Translations under genes and position numbers: made by a program
Notes under the pieces: generated by a model
Seen by the model: only the letters and a program-made list of their open reading frames with translations
Databases searched by the model: none
What the model was told of the DNA's origin: nothing
Assembly: GCF_900099785.1 (NCBI RefSeq)
Contig: NZ_FNDS01000010.1
Coordinates: 1-64,000, forward strand
Reading direction: 5' to 3'
Source: Pseudomonas panipatensis
GTDB taxonomy: Bacteria; Pseudomonadota; Gammaproteobacteria; Pseudomonadales; Pseudomonadaceae
DNA: 64,000 nucleotides
Part shown: piece by piece, positions 35,368 to 43,549 of the stretch
Layout of the letters: each line of letters starts with the position of its first letter
Numbering within the stretch: the stretch's first letter is position 1

Positions 35368-36905
35368 AGCGACTCCCCTGCGTCCAACTGCGCCAGCAGT
35401 TCCTCGCCACGCCGCCAGAGCGCCTCGCGACGCCCCTCGTCCATGCCCTGCAGGTTGCGGTAGACCATGGCCAGGCGCGGGTTGCCACTCAGTTGCTGGC
35501 GATGGCGCATGAGGAAATGCCAGTACAGCGCATTGAATGGACAGGCGCTGGCCCCCGTGGCCTGGTCTACCCGATAGCGGCAGCCGCCGCAGTAATCAGA
35601 CATCCGCTGGATGTAGCGGCCGCTGGCGCAATAGGGCTTGGAGCCCAGGTAGCCGCCGTCGGCGTGCATCACCATGCCCAGGGTATTGGGCAACTCGACC
35701 CAGTCGAAGGCATCGAGGTAGACCGCCAGGTACCACTCGCAGATGGCCGTCGGGGCGATGCCGGCGAGCAGCGCGAAGTTGCCGGTGACCATCAGCCGCT
35801 GGATGTGGTGCGCATAGCCCAGCTCCAGCGTCTGGCCGATTGTCTGGGCCATGCAGCGCATGCCGGTGGCGCCGGTCCAGTAGAACGCCGGTAGCGGCCG
35901 GCGATTGCCGAAGGCATTGAGCCCGGCGTACTCCGGCATGCGCAGCCAGTAGATGCCCCGCACGTACTCGCGCCAGCCGATCAGTTGGCGGATGAAGCCC
36001 TCGGCCGCGTTCAGCGGCACCCGCCCCTGGCGATAGGCACTGTCGACGTCGGCGCACAGCTGGCGCACGTCGAGCAGACCGATGTTCAGCGCCGCGCTGA
36101 TCCGCGCGTGGAACAGGTAGGGTTCGCCCTCGGCCATGGCGTCCTGGTAGTCGCCGAAGGCGGCCAGGGAAAAGTCGAGGAAGTGCTGCCACAGGGCCTG
36201 CGCCTCGGCATGGCTCACCGGGTAGTCGAAGCCCGCCAGGCTGCCGTAGTGATCGCTGAAGCGCGCGCCGACCAACGCCAGCACCTCGCGGGTGATGGCA
36301 TCCGCCGCGAAACGTGCCGGAAAGGGGCCGCGCAGGCCGCGCGGCAATGCCTTGCGGTTCTCCGCGTCGAGGTTCCAGGCACCGCCCAGCGGGCGACCAT
36401 CGGGCTCCAGCAGCAGGCCGGCTCGCTTGCGCATCTCGCGGTAGAACAGCTCCATGCGCAGTTGCCGGCGGCCACCGGCCCAGCACGCGAAGTCCTCGCG
36501 CGAACAGAGGAAGCGGCGGTCGGCGTGCCACACCAGGGGCAGCCCGCAGTCGCGCAGGGCCTGCTCCAGGCGCCATTCGCCGCATTCAGTGACATGCACC
36601 TGTGGCGCCCCCAGCGCGTCGTGCCAGCGGCGCAGCTCGCCGGGCAGGCTGCCGCTGTTGCCGGCGTCGTCCAGGCGCACGTAGATCACCCGCCAGCCCC
36701 GCTCGCGCAAGGCCTCGGCGAAATGGCGCATGGCGCTGAAGATCAGCGCGATCTTCCGCGGGTGATGGGCAACGTAGCGCGCCTCGGCCTCCACCTCGGC
36801 CATCAGTAGCGCGTCCTGGCGACCGTCCAGCACATCGAACAGTTCGAGATCGAAGGACAACTGGTCGCCCAGCAGCAGCCCCAGGCGGCGAGCCGGTGCG
36901 CTCAC
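35364..36905 (-). CDS. Fe-S cluster cryptochrome/photolyase (CryB/PhrB, (6-4) photolyase class)
   Basis: 513 residues from a GTG at 36905 that overlaps the previous stop (GTGA). It opens LGLLLGDQLSFDLELF, which is diagnostic of the bacterial FeS-BCP group. The C-terminal FAD domain has GWREYVRGIYWLRMPEY, ELGYAHHIQRLMVTGNFALL, LPNTLGMVMHADGGYLGSKPY and the 4Fe-4S cysteines: one in AICEWY, then YCGGC, and ACPFNALYW. Members repair (6-4) photoproducts or act as blue-light receptors. It sits in a six-gene light-associated operon. The longer open frame to 37253 is out-of-frame reading of the gene before it. Confidence 0.92.
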   Translation of the reverse strand: MSAPARRLGLLLGDQLSFDLELFDVLDGRQDALLMAEVEAEARYVAHHPRKIALIFSAMRHFAEALRERGWRVIYVRLDDAGNSGSLPGELRRWHDALGAPQVHVTECGEWRLEQALRDCGLPLVWHADRRFLCSREDFACWAGGRRQLRMELFYREMRKRAGLLLEPDGRPLGGAWNLDAENRKALPRGLRGPFPARFAADAITREVLALVGARFSDHYGSLAGFDYPVSHAEAQALWQHFLDFSLAAFGDYQDAMAEGEPYLFHARISAALNIGLLDVRQLCADVDSAYRQGRVPLNAAEGFIRQLIGWREYVRGIYWLRMPEYAGLNAFGNRRPLPAFYWTGATGMRCMAQTIGQTLELGYAHHIQRLMVTGNFALLAGIAPTAICEWYLAVYLDAFDWVELPNTLGMVMHADGGYLGSKPYCASGRYIQRMSDYCGGCRYRVDQATGASACPFNALYWHFLMRHRQQLSGNPRLAMVYRNLQGMDEGRREALWRRGEELLAQLDAGESL

Positions 36906-37207
36906 CAGGGCTCCGCCAGCGACAGTGGCAGGCGCAAGGCCTCGACCGGCCCTTCGCGCACACCGCACATCTCGTCGTGCACCACCTGCTGCACCAGCAC
37001 GCAGGGCAGTGACGGCAGTTCGCGCAGCAGCTCGCGCAGGTGGGTGGTGGAGCGCAGCCGCAGCGTTTCGCCCTGCTCGTCGCGCAAGGTCTGCATGCCC
37101 TGCTCCAGCCGCGCGCGCAGGACGTACAGGCCACCCTCCAGGGACAACAGTTCGAGTTCGCGGACGGCGCCGCTGGCCGCCATGGCGTTCAATTCTTGCA
37201 GGTTCAT
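36902..37207 (-). CDS. DUF6482 family protein
   Basis: 101 residues, MNLQELNAMAASGAVRELEL with a later segment GGLYVLRARLEQGMQTLRDEQGE. It is a small soluble protein met in pseudomonad genomes near photolyase genes; the family function is unknown. It ends in the GTGA overlap with the photolyase start and lies 14 bp after the SDR gene, inside the operon. Confidence 0.7.
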   Translation of the reverse strand: MNLQELNAMAASGAVRELELLSLEGGLYVLRARLEQGMQTLRDEQGETLRLRSTTHLRELLRELPSLPCVLVQQVVHDEMCGVREGPVEALRLPLSLAEPW

Positions 37208-37221
37208 CGGTCTCTCCCGGC

Positions 37222-37932
37222 CTACCAGGGCAGGCGCACTCCGTCATAGGCAAAGAAGCCCCCGCTGTCGGCGGGCCCCAGGCGGTCGATCAGCGTCAGC
37301 AATTGCTGCGCCGCATCGCGCGGCGGACGCGCCGCCACGGCGCCGCGAAAGGGTTGCGACAAGGCGGAGATCAGGGTGCCCGGGTGCAGGCTCAGCAGGC
37401 GTGCGCGCGGGCGACTGCGGGCCAGCTCGATCGCCGCGGTCTTCACCAGCATGTTCAGCGCCGCCTTGGACGCGCGATAGGCATACCAACCACCCAGACG
37501 GTTGTCGCCGATGCTGCCGACCTTGGCGGACAGCACCGCCATGGCGCCCTGCGGATCAAGCAGCGGCAGGAAGTGGCGCAGGACCAGGGCCGGGCCCAGG
37601 GCGTTGACCTGGAACACCGCCTGCAGTGCCTCCGCCTCGATCGCTGCAAGGTGCTTTTCCGGGCGCACACCGTCCCGGTGCAACAGGCCCGCCGTGTGCA
37701 GGATCAATTGATAGGGGGCCTCCTTGGCCAGCGCGTCCGCCGCCGCGGCGATACTCGCCGGCAGCTCCAGGTCCAGCGCTGGCGAGCTGTGCCGGCCCAG
37801 CTCGCGCACGCCGGCGCACCGCCGGTCTTCGCGCAGCCAGTCGCAGAACGCCGAGCCCAGGGCGCCGCTGGCACCGATGACCAGCGCGCGGTAGCCGTCG
37901 CCGAACGAGTGCAAGGCAAAGGGCGCATTCAT
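37222..37932 (-). CDS. Short-chain dehydrogenase/reductase (CsgA-like SDR)
   Basis: 236 residues. The nucleotide site is ALVIGASGALGSAF near the N-terminus (about 16-29), a Tyr-x3-Lys pair is seen in YAYRASKAAL, and the upstream Ser in AKVGSIGDN completes the triad. Such SDRs act with NAD(P)H on small alcohols or ketones. It overlaps the DUF3833 gene by 4 bases and belongs to the light/photolyase operon, where a similar SDR is common in pseudomonads. Substrate unknown. Confidence 0.85.
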   Translation of the reverse strand: MNAPFALHSFGDGYRALVIGASGALGSAFCDWLREDRRCAGVRELGRHSSPALDLELPASIAAAADALAKEAPYQLILHTAGLLHRDGVRPEKHLAAIEAEALQAVFQVNALGPALVLRHFLPLLDPQGAMAVLSAKVGSIGDNRLGGWYAYRASKAALNMLVKTAAIELARSRPRARLLSLHPGTLISALSQPFRGAVAARPPRDAAQQLLTLIDRLGPADSGGFFAYDGVRLPW

Positions 37933-38483
37933 CCCTCGGCTCCCGACGGCTGACGGCGAAAGAACAGGGTCACCTGGCCCAGCTCGACGCCGAACTTGCT
38001 CATGCTCGAACGGTTGATCAGGGTGTCGTCATCCATCAAGTACATCCAGTCATCGAAGCTCACCTCATAGATCGCACCATCCACCGGAAGATTGAGCCGG
38101 TAGCGCCAGCGCAGGGCATTGCCGGCCACCTCGCCCCGGGCCTCGCCGATCACATCGTCCGCCCGTCCGCGCCAGCGCCCGGCGCCGTCCGGGGTCAGGG
38201 TCCAGACGCGCCGCTGGCGGGTACCGTCGCTGTAGAGGAAGCGCTCGTCGAGGATCAGCCGGTCGCCCTCGCGGTGGCTGGCGATCTCGACATGGAAGCG
38301 CTTGACCACCTCCCCCGAGCGCTTCTGGAAGATCCCCCAGGCCTGCACCGGCTGGGCGAAGAAGCGCGCCAGGTCGAGCGCCGGGCGCTCGCCCGCATAG
38401 CGCTCGACGCCGACATTGCCGCAACTGCCGAGCATCAGGCAGCCCAACAGCACCAGTAGGAATTGCAGGCTCACGCGCTTCAT
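37929..38483 (-). CDS. DUF3833 family lipoprotein
   Basis: 184 residues. Signal with lipobox LMLGSC (Cys21). The body has RPALDLARFFAQPVQAWGIFQKRSGEVVKRF and DWMYLMDDDTLINRSSMSKFGVELGQVTLFF, which identify DUF3833, a lipocalin-like family of unknown function. Overlaps its neighbours by 4 bases on both sides. Commonly found with the chalcone-isomerase-like and SDR genes in photolyase operons. Confidence 0.85.
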   Translation of the reverse strand: MKRVSLQFLLVLLGCLMLGSCGNVGVERYAGERPALDLARFFAQPVQAWGIFQKRSGEVVKRFHVEIASHREGDRLILDERFLYSDGTRQRRVWTLTPDGAGRWRGRADDVIGEARGEVAGNALRWRYRLNLPVDGAIYEVSFDDWMYLMDDDTLINRSSMSKFGVELGQVTLFFRRQPSGAEG

Positions 38484-39034
38484 TCACTCGCTCCATTCAT
38501 ACCCAGTAACGCCCGGCGTAAACGCGGCGCACGGCTGCGCGCGTCAAGCCATATGGCGAAGAAGGCGCGGGCGAAAGCCGCGTCGCTCACCTCACGATGA
38601 AATTGCTCATCGACGTAGAAGCGGCAGCCCTTGCCCGGCAGGTACAGCCCGGTGATGCGCTGACCGGGCTGGACATCGACGAAGGCGCCGCGCATCTCCC
38701 CTTCCCAGCGCGCCAGTCGGGTTTCGTCCACGCTGTCGCCAGCGATGCGCCGCATTTCGTCGAGGCTGGCCTGCACCAGGGTGTCGCGCGTCAGTTCGCG
38801 GTGATAGGTCAGTTCCAGCGCGAAGGGCTGCTCCCAGGTCGGGGGCGTCACCGGACTCCACAAACGCGCGGAGTAGAGGGCGAAGCCGAACCAGGTGAAA
38901 TCGCCACCGCCGACCAGGCGCGCCGCGGGCATTTCGCGCTGCCAGTCAGCCAGCGCCAGGGAAGCCTGGAACATCAGCAGCCACGGCAGCCACTGGCCCA
39001 GCCCGGTTTTCCCACGAACGGATGCGACGAACAT
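38480..39034 (-). CDS. Chalcone isomerase-like exported protein
   Basis: 184 residues. A hydrophobic segment (WLPWLLMFQASLALA) suggests a signal peptide. The mature part has ARLVGGGDFTWFGFALYSARLW, YHRELTRDTLVQASLDEM and GQRITGLYLPGKGCRFYVDEQ, the chalcone-isomerase-like family of bacteria. These are not known to act on flavonoids; they may bind fatty acids or lipids. First gene of the minus-strand light/photolyase operon. A TGTACA-type element lies 38 bases upstream. Confidence 0.82.
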   Translation of the reverse strand: MFVASVRGKTGLGQWLPWLLMFQASLALADWQREMPAARLVGGGDFTWFGFALYSARLWSPVTPPTWEQPFALELTYHRELTRDTLVQASLDEMRRIAGDSVDETRLARWEGEMRGAFVDVQPGQRITGLYLPGKGCRFYVDEQFHREVSDAAFARAFFAIWLDARSRAPRLRRALLGMNGASE

Positions 39035-39068
39035 GGACCCTCCACGCGCTTATGGTCCGGCCCGGCAA

Positions 39069-39098
39069 ATATTGTACAAGAATCTCGCCATGTAAAGA
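39069..39098 (-). promoter_or_regulatory. TGTACAAG direct-repeat operator/promoter of the photolyase operon
   Basis: On the plus strand TGTACAAG (39073-39080) is followed after 10 bases by TGTAAAGA (39091-39098). Read on the minus strand this gives TTTACA, 16 bases, then CAATAT, a plausible promoter. The same design recurs at 39199-39224. MerR-family light regulators (LitR/CarH) control such operons, so a light-responsive operator is likely, but the regulator gene is not in the window. Confidence 0.55.
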
Positions 39099-39197
39099 TT
39101 TAATCGGCTATCCCTGGGCCATGGCGATCACTGAGCCACCACGCCGCACAGCGCAAAGTGGCGCCAGGCCTGGCGGCGCGCCCAATCAATGATATTC

Positions 39198-39224
39198 TTG
39201 TACAAGAAAGTACCAATGTATAAG
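39198..39224 (+). promoter_or_regulatory. Second TGTAYAAG direct-repeat operator, before the chemoreceptor operon
   Basis: TGTACAAG (39199-39206) and TGTATAAG (39217-39224) form a direct repeat with an 18-base period, the same period as in the copy at 39073. TTGTACAAGAA and ATGTA are identical between both copies. It lies 71 bases before the chemoreceptor start and could place that operon under the same regulator. Confidence 0.55.
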
Positions 39225-39295
39225 TTTTGCCGCCATACTAGGCCAGCAAGCAGAGTGCCACCATCGAATCACCCTGCGCATGACGGAGAAGTCGA

Positions 39296-40666
39296 ATGTT
39301 CCGGAGCATGACCAAGCGCCTCAAGAATGACCTTCAGCACTGTCAGAGCCAGTTGCAGGAACTGAACGCCGAGCGCGAAGGCATGACACGCTTTCTCGCC
39401 ATCGCCGAGCTATCCGCGCAGGGCGAAATCCTTGGCGCCAACGCGAACTACTCGGCCCTGACCGGCGAATCCACCACCCGGCCCGGCGCGGGCCGGCAGC
39501 ATGACCTGCTCCGCAGCGACGACCAGGAGCACCAGCGTCTCTGGGCCAAGGTCATCGGCGGAGCGGCACAGACCGCGCGCTACAAGCGGGTGGCCGCAGA
39601 CGGCGGCGAGGTCTGGCTGGAGTCGCGTTTCATCCCCATTGCCGACCCTGCGGGGCGGATCGTTCGTGTCGTGGAACATGCCGCGGACGTGACCGAACGC
39701 CTGGCCCTGGAGCGCCGGCAGGCGAGCGTCCTGGACGCGGTGAATCGCTCGATGGCGGTCATCGAGTTCGACCTCGACGGCCGGATCAAGGACGCCAATG
39801 CCAACTTTCTCACGCTGATGAACTATCGCCTCGGCGACCTCATCGGCAAGCATCACAGCCTCTTCTGCGAAGCCGAAGAGGCCGCCAGCAGCGAATACGC
39901 CGCGTTCTGGCGCGCGCTGAACGACGGCGAATTCCGCAGCGGGCTGTTCAAGCGGCGCGACAGCCGCGCGCGCCCGGTCTGGCTGCAAGCCACCTACAAC
40001 CCCTTGTACGACGACGCCGGCCAGCTCTACGGCGTCATCAAGCTGGCGAGCGACGTCAGCGAGCGCGTACTCGCCAGGAAGCGCCTGGCGGAAACGGCGG
40101 AATTCGCCTTCGACATGTCCAAGGCGACCGACCGCCAGGCCGAGGGCAGCGCGCAGATCGTCAAGGAAACCCTCGGCACCGTGCAGATCATTACCAGCGA
40201 GGTGCGCCAGGCCGCGGAAAAGGTCATGGCGCTGACCACCCAGTCGGCGGAGATCGGTGGCATCGTCAATGCGATCAGGGGCATCGCCGAGCAAACCAAC
40301 CTGCTGGCGCTGAATGCGGCGATCGAGGCGGCACGCGCCGGCGAACAAGGCCGGGGTTTCGCGGTGGTGGCCGACGAAGTGCGTAACCTGGCCACGCGAA
40401 CCAGCAGCGCGACCCTGGAGATTTCCGAGGTGGTCATGCGCAGCCAGCAACAGGCGCATGAGATAGCCGAGTGCATGCAGGGTTGCAGGGCGCAGGCGGA
40501 AAAAGGCTTGCAGCTCACCGAAGCGGTGGGAGAAGTGATCCTGGCCATCCAGAAAGGCGCGCGCCAGGTGGTCGAGGCCACCCAACAATTGACCGGCTCG
40601 GTGGCGGCCTCCGGCGCTGGCGGCGCGGCCTCGAACACTGGCAAGAACAAAGGAGACACGGCATGA
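39296..40666 (+). CDS. PAS-PAS methyl-accepting chemotaxis-type protein (soluble)
   Basis: 456 residues, with GGAG 7 bases before the ATG. No membrane helix is seen. A short coiled coil (1-28) is followed by two PAS domains (about 29-140 and 150-260; [21 protein letters not shown] and [28 protein letters not shown] are PAC motifs). The C-terminal half is the signalling hairpin with [38 protein letters not shown]. The layout is like BdlA of P. aeruginosa, which links redox sensing to biofilm dispersal. It overlaps an EAL gene by 4 bases, supporting a c-di-GMP role. Confidence 0.88.
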   Translation: MFRSMTKRLKNDLQHCQSQLQELNAEREGMTRFLAIAELSAQGEILGANANYSALTGESTTRPGAGRQHDLLRSDDQEHQRLWAKVIGGAAQTARYKRVAADGGEVWLESRFIPIADPAGRIVRVVEHAADVTERLALERRQASVLDAVNRSMAVIEFDLDGRIKDANANFLTLMNYRLGDLIGKHHSLFCEAEEAASSEYAAFWRALNDGEFRSGLFKRRDSRARPVWLQATYNPLYDDAGQLYGVIKLASDVSERVLARKRLAETAEFAFDMSKATDRQAEGSAQIVKETLGTVQIITSEVRQAAEKVMALTTQSAEIGGIVNAIRGIAEQTNLLALNAAIEAARAGEQGRGFAVVADEVRNLATRTSSATLEISEVVMRSQQQAHEIAECMQGCRAQAEKGLQLTEAVGEVILAIQKGARQVVEATQQLTGSVAASGAGGAASNTGKNKGDTA

Positions 40667-41466
40667 GACCGAGCAATGCTTCGTCCGCGCGCTGCCTGGC
40701 CTGCAAGGACGGCAAGGCGCTCGAATTCGACTTCAGCATGGCCTTCCAGCCGATCGTCGACGTGCGCACGGGCAGCGTATTCGCCTACGAAGCGCTGGTG
40801 CGCGGACTCGACGGCAGCGGCGCGCAAGGCATCCTGAGCCAGGTATCCGAACGCAATCGCTACGCCTTCGACCAGGCCTGCCGGATCAAGGCCGTCGAAT
40901 TGGCGGCGCAACTCGGCATGCCCTGCTACCTGAGCATCAACTTCCTGCCCAATGCGGTGTACCAGGCGGCGACCTGCATCCGCGCCACGCTCGAGGCGGC
41001 GAAGCGCTTCAACTTCCCGACCAAGCGAATCGTCTTCGAGATCACCGAGAACGAGCAATTGGTCGATAAGCAGCATCTCAAGGAGATCATGCTCGAATAC
41101 AAGCGGCAGGGCTTCAAGACCGCGATCGACGACTTCGGCGCCGGCTATTCGGGGCTCGGCTTCCTGGCCGAATTCCAACCCGACATCATCAAGCTGGACA
41201 TGACCATCATCCGCAACATCCACCAGGATCGCGTACGCCTGGCGATCGTCGAGGGCATCCTCAGCCTGTGTCGATCGCTCGGCATGGAGGCGATCGCCGA
41301 AGGGGTGGAAAGCCAGGAGGAGTACCTGCAACTGCGCAGCCTGGGCGTCGAGCTATTCCAAGGCTACTGGTTCGCCCGGCCAGCGTTCGAGGCACTGCCC
41401 AGCGTCAACTGGCCGCTCGGCCTGGCGGCGCAACGCCCGGAGAGCGGACATGGCCAGCAGCGCTGA
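40663..41466 (+). CDS. EAL-domain c-di-GMP phosphodiesterase
   Basis: 267 residues from the ATG at 40663 (AGGAG 8 bases upstream, ATGA overlap with the chemoreceptor stop). An almost bare EAL domain: YEALVRG (43-45 EAL), [35 protein letters not shown] and [10 protein letters not shown] are all conserved, so the metal- and substrate-binding residues look complete and the enzyme should hydrolyse c-di-GMP. A Cys pair (CLAC) near the N-terminus is unusual and could bind metal. Its last 17 bases overlap the next gene. Confidence 0.9.
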   Translation: MRPSNASSARCLACKDGKALEFDFSMAFQPIVDVRTGSVFAYEALVRGLDGSGAQGILSQVSERNRYAFDQACRIKAVELAAQLGMPCYLSINFLPNAVYQAATCIRATLEAAKRFNFPTKRIVFEITENEQLVDKQHLKEIMLEYKRQGFKTAIDDFGAGYSGLGFLAEFQPDIIKLDMTIIRNIHQDRVRLAIVEGILSLCRSLGMEAIAEGVESQEEYLQLRSLGVELFQGYWFARPAFEALPSVNWPLGLAAQRPESGHGQQR

Positions 41467-42409
41467 CTTCGAGTCGGCCTCACGCGAGGTGCTGGCGTTC
41501 CTGCAACGGACGCTGGGCTTTGATCTGTGGCTGGTGACCCGGGTCGAGGAGGATGACTGGATCGTGCTGGAGAGCCATGGCCAGGGCTATGCGCTGGAAA
41601 ATGGACGGGCGCTGGAATGGCGCGACTCACTCTGCTCACGGATGGTCGCAGGCGTGGCGCCGCGCATCGCGCCACGCGTGATGGACGTCCCCGCGTATGC
41701 GACGGCGCCGTTTCTCCGCCAGTTTCCGATCCAGGCCTACATGGGCCTTCCGCTCTACCTCGCCGACGGCAAGCTGTTCGGTACGCTGTGTGCGTTTGCC
41801 ACGACGCCACAGCCATCCGCACTCAGCGCCCAGGCCGACCTGTTCGACGTGATCGGCATGCTGCTGAGCCTGCTCCTGCAGATGGAAATCAAGGCAGAAA
41901 CACAGACGCGCCGGGCCGAAAGATTCGAAGCCCAGGCCCTGCTGGATGCCATGACCGGCCTGTTCAACCGGACCGGCTGGGACCAGTTGATGGCCAAGGA
42001 GGAATACCGCTGCAGGCGCCACGGAAAATCCTGCGTGGTGATCGTGGTCGATCTGGACGAGCTGAAGCAGATCAACGACAGCGAGGGACATATGGCTGGC
42101 GATGCGCTGATTCGGCGAACCGCCGAAGCCCTCGCGCAGGCCGCCCGCAGCGAAGACGTGGTGGCCAGGATCGGCGGAGACGAGTTCGGCATCATTGGCG
42201 TGAATTGCGATCAAGCCGGCGGCAGCGCCCTGCTCGCTCGCGTACTCGGTAGCTTGGCCGAGAAAGGCATTGCCGCGTCGGTCGGTCTGGCGGTCAGGGC
42301 CAGCACGGGAGATATCGGCCAGGCATTCATCGAGGCGGATCGCTTGATGTACCAGCAGAAGCGTCGAAAATCCTCGCAACAGCCGCTGCCCCAGGCCAGT
42401 GTCGAATGA
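41450..42409 (+). CDS. GAF-GGDEF diguanylate cyclase
   Basis: 319 residues. Residues about 5-145 form a GAF-type sensor domain (LQRTLGFDLWLVTRVEEDDW, AYMGLPLYLADGKLFGTLCAF). Residues about 160-305 form the GGDEF domain with DAMTGLFNRTGW, VDLDELKQINDSEGH and IGGDEFGI (GGDEF at 242-246). RSED at 233-236 is the allosteric I-site, five residues before GGDEF, so product inhibition is likely. The gene starts inside the EAL gene. The operon thus joins a PAS chemoreceptor-like sensor, a phosphodiesterase and a cyclase. Confidence 0.9.
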   Translation: MASSADFESASREVLAFLQRTLGFDLWLVTRVEEDDWIVLESHGQGYALENGRALEWRDSLCSRMVAGVAPRIAPRVMDVPAYATAPFLRQFPIQAYMGLPLYLADGKLFGTLCAFATTPQPSALSAQADLFDVIGMLLSLLLQMEIKAETQTRRAERFEAQALLDAMTGLFNRTGWDQLMAKEEYRCRRHGKSCVVIVVDLDELKQINDSEGHMAGDALIRRTAEALAQAARSEDVVARIGGDEFGIIGVNCDQAGGSALLARVLGSLAEKGIAASVGLAVRASTGDIGQAFIEADRLMYQQKRRKSSQQPLPQASVE

Positions 42410-42534
42410 GCAGTCGGCCGGCCAGCGTGCATCCGCCACCCCTCAGCCAGCGTAGCTGACGCGGCCCGCTGCGCGCCTACCGGGGCGCCCTGCCCTGTGC
42501 CCTCCTCCCGCCTCCCGTCGTTCCGCGGCGCTGG

Positions 42535-42552
42535 GTTCGCTCGCGCACAGAC
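42535..42552 (+). promoter_or_regulatory. Stress-island motif copy 1 (GTTCG-CTCG-CGCAC-A-GAC)
   Basis: One of six strong copies of GTNCG-YYNR-CGYAC-M-GAC. It ends 68 bases before the start codon at 42621, and CTGGGTTCG at its left is shared with the next copy. An AT-rich stretch (CCTAAAATAAAAAATT, about 42569-42584) between it and the gene may hold the -10. Confidence 0.6.
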
Positions 42553-42620
42553 CCCGGCAGCACGTCCGCCTAAAATAAAAAATTGCCTTAGGTCGGCTGC
42601 TTTTTTCCAGGAGAACGGCG

Positions 42621-43124
42621 ATGAATGTTTACCGTCATGAAGTGTCGGGGGTCTTTGCCCAGCGCGCCGAGGCAGAGCGCGCGCGCCAACGCATGATCGA
42701 TGCCGGGATACCCAGCGCGCGGCTGCGCATACTCGGCGCCGGCGATGCGCCCGCAGAGACCCGTACCAGTCGGGTCAAGCGCTCGCTCGGAGAGATGCTG
42801 ACGAGCGGCGCCATCGGCCTGTGCCTCGGCCTGCTCGTGACCACGCTGACCGCCTTCGCCCTGAGCAAGGACCACAGCGGGCCGCTGTTTGGCGTGCCGC
42901 TGAGCATGCTCGGCTGGGGCAGCCTGCTCGGCGCGGTGTTCGGCGCCATGGTCGGGGCGTCCGCGCATGTCGGGCAGATCGCCCAATCGTTTCGCTACGC
43001 CATCGGCCATGGTGAAGCCGTGCTGCTGGTGGAAACCCACGCGGATCGCGAGACACAGCTGGCTCGCGACATCATCGAGGCCTCCGCGGGCGTCGGCGTA
43101 CGCATGGACGTCAGCTTGTCCTGA
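42621..43124 (+). CDS. Glycine-zipper membrane-associated stress-type protein
   Basis: 167 residues, with AGGAG before the ATG. The start (FAQRAEAERARQRMIDAGIPSARLRIL) resembles the N-terminal fold of general-stress YflT/YtfJ-like proteins. Two hydrophobic Gly/Ala-rich segments (SGAIGLCLGLLVTTLTAFAL and LGWGSLLGAVFGAMVGASAHVG) form a glycine-zipper hairpin. The C-terminus (EAVLLVETHADRETQLARDIIEASAG) is soluble. No enzymatic motif. First gene of the stress island and preceded by copy 1 of the island motif. Confidence 0.7.
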   Translation: MNVYRHEVSGVFAQRAEAERARQRMIDAGIPSARLRILGAGDAPAETRTSRVKRSLGEMLTSGAIGLCLGLLVTTLTAFALSKDHSGPLFGVPLSMLGWGSLLGAVFGAMVGASAHVGQIAQSFRYAIGHGEAVLLVETHADRETQLARDIIEASAGVGVRMDVSLS

Positions 43125-43195
43125 CGCGCCACGGCGCCAGGCCGCGGCAGAGGACAACCGCGCCGCGTCATCCCTTCGCGTTTCCGCGAACCTGG

Positions 43196-43213
43196 GTTCG
43201 TTGACGCACAGAC
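43196..43213 (+). promoter_or_regulatory. Stress-island motif copy 2 (GTTCG-TTGA-CGCAC-A-GAC)
   Basis: Same orientation and nearly the same distance (67 bases) from the next start codon (43281) as copy 1 has from its own. Both copies begin CTGGGTTCG and end CGCACAGACC. Confidence 0.6.
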
Positions 43214-43280
43214 CAGCGCCCAGCGCCGGCCGCACACTGTGCATGCAACGGAAAGACCAGCAGCCAGCGGAGATACGCAC

Positions 43281-43427
43281 ATGCTCGAAACAATCATCGT
43301 CCTGTTGATCGTCTTATGGGCCCTGGGGCTGGTTAGCGCCTATACCCTCGGCGGTTACATTCACATCCTGCTCGTCGTGGCCCTGGTGGTCCTGGCGATT
43401 CGCCTGCTGCAGGGGCGGCGCCTGTGA
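43281..43427 (+). CDS. Small lmo0937-family membrane protein
   Basis: 48 residues from the ATG at 43281, with GGAG 8 bases upstream. Nearly the whole chain is hydrophobic (two helices: IIVLLIVLWALGLVSAYTLG and IHILLVVALVVLAIRLL) and it ends QGRRL. This matches the lmo0937 family of small membrane proteins, often induced by stress and of unknown function. Confidence 0.82.
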   Translation: MLETIIVLLIVLWALGLVSAYTLGGYIHILLVVALVVLAIRLLQGRRL

Positions 43428-43549
43428 TCCAAAGGGTGCTCGGCGCACCCGGCAAGGCCCCGGCAAACACCCAACGCCAAGCCCCCGGCTCGGCGTTGGG
43501 CAACCGCTGAGAGGGCGACACCCAGGCATTTCCGCGAGGCGGCGTCAGC

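Noticed and set aside
36906-37253. N-terminal extension of the photolyase frame up to 37253
   Set aside because: The extension is out-of-frame reading of the DUF6482 gene; GTG at 36905 with a GTGA overlap and LGLLLGDQLSF right after it gives a better start.
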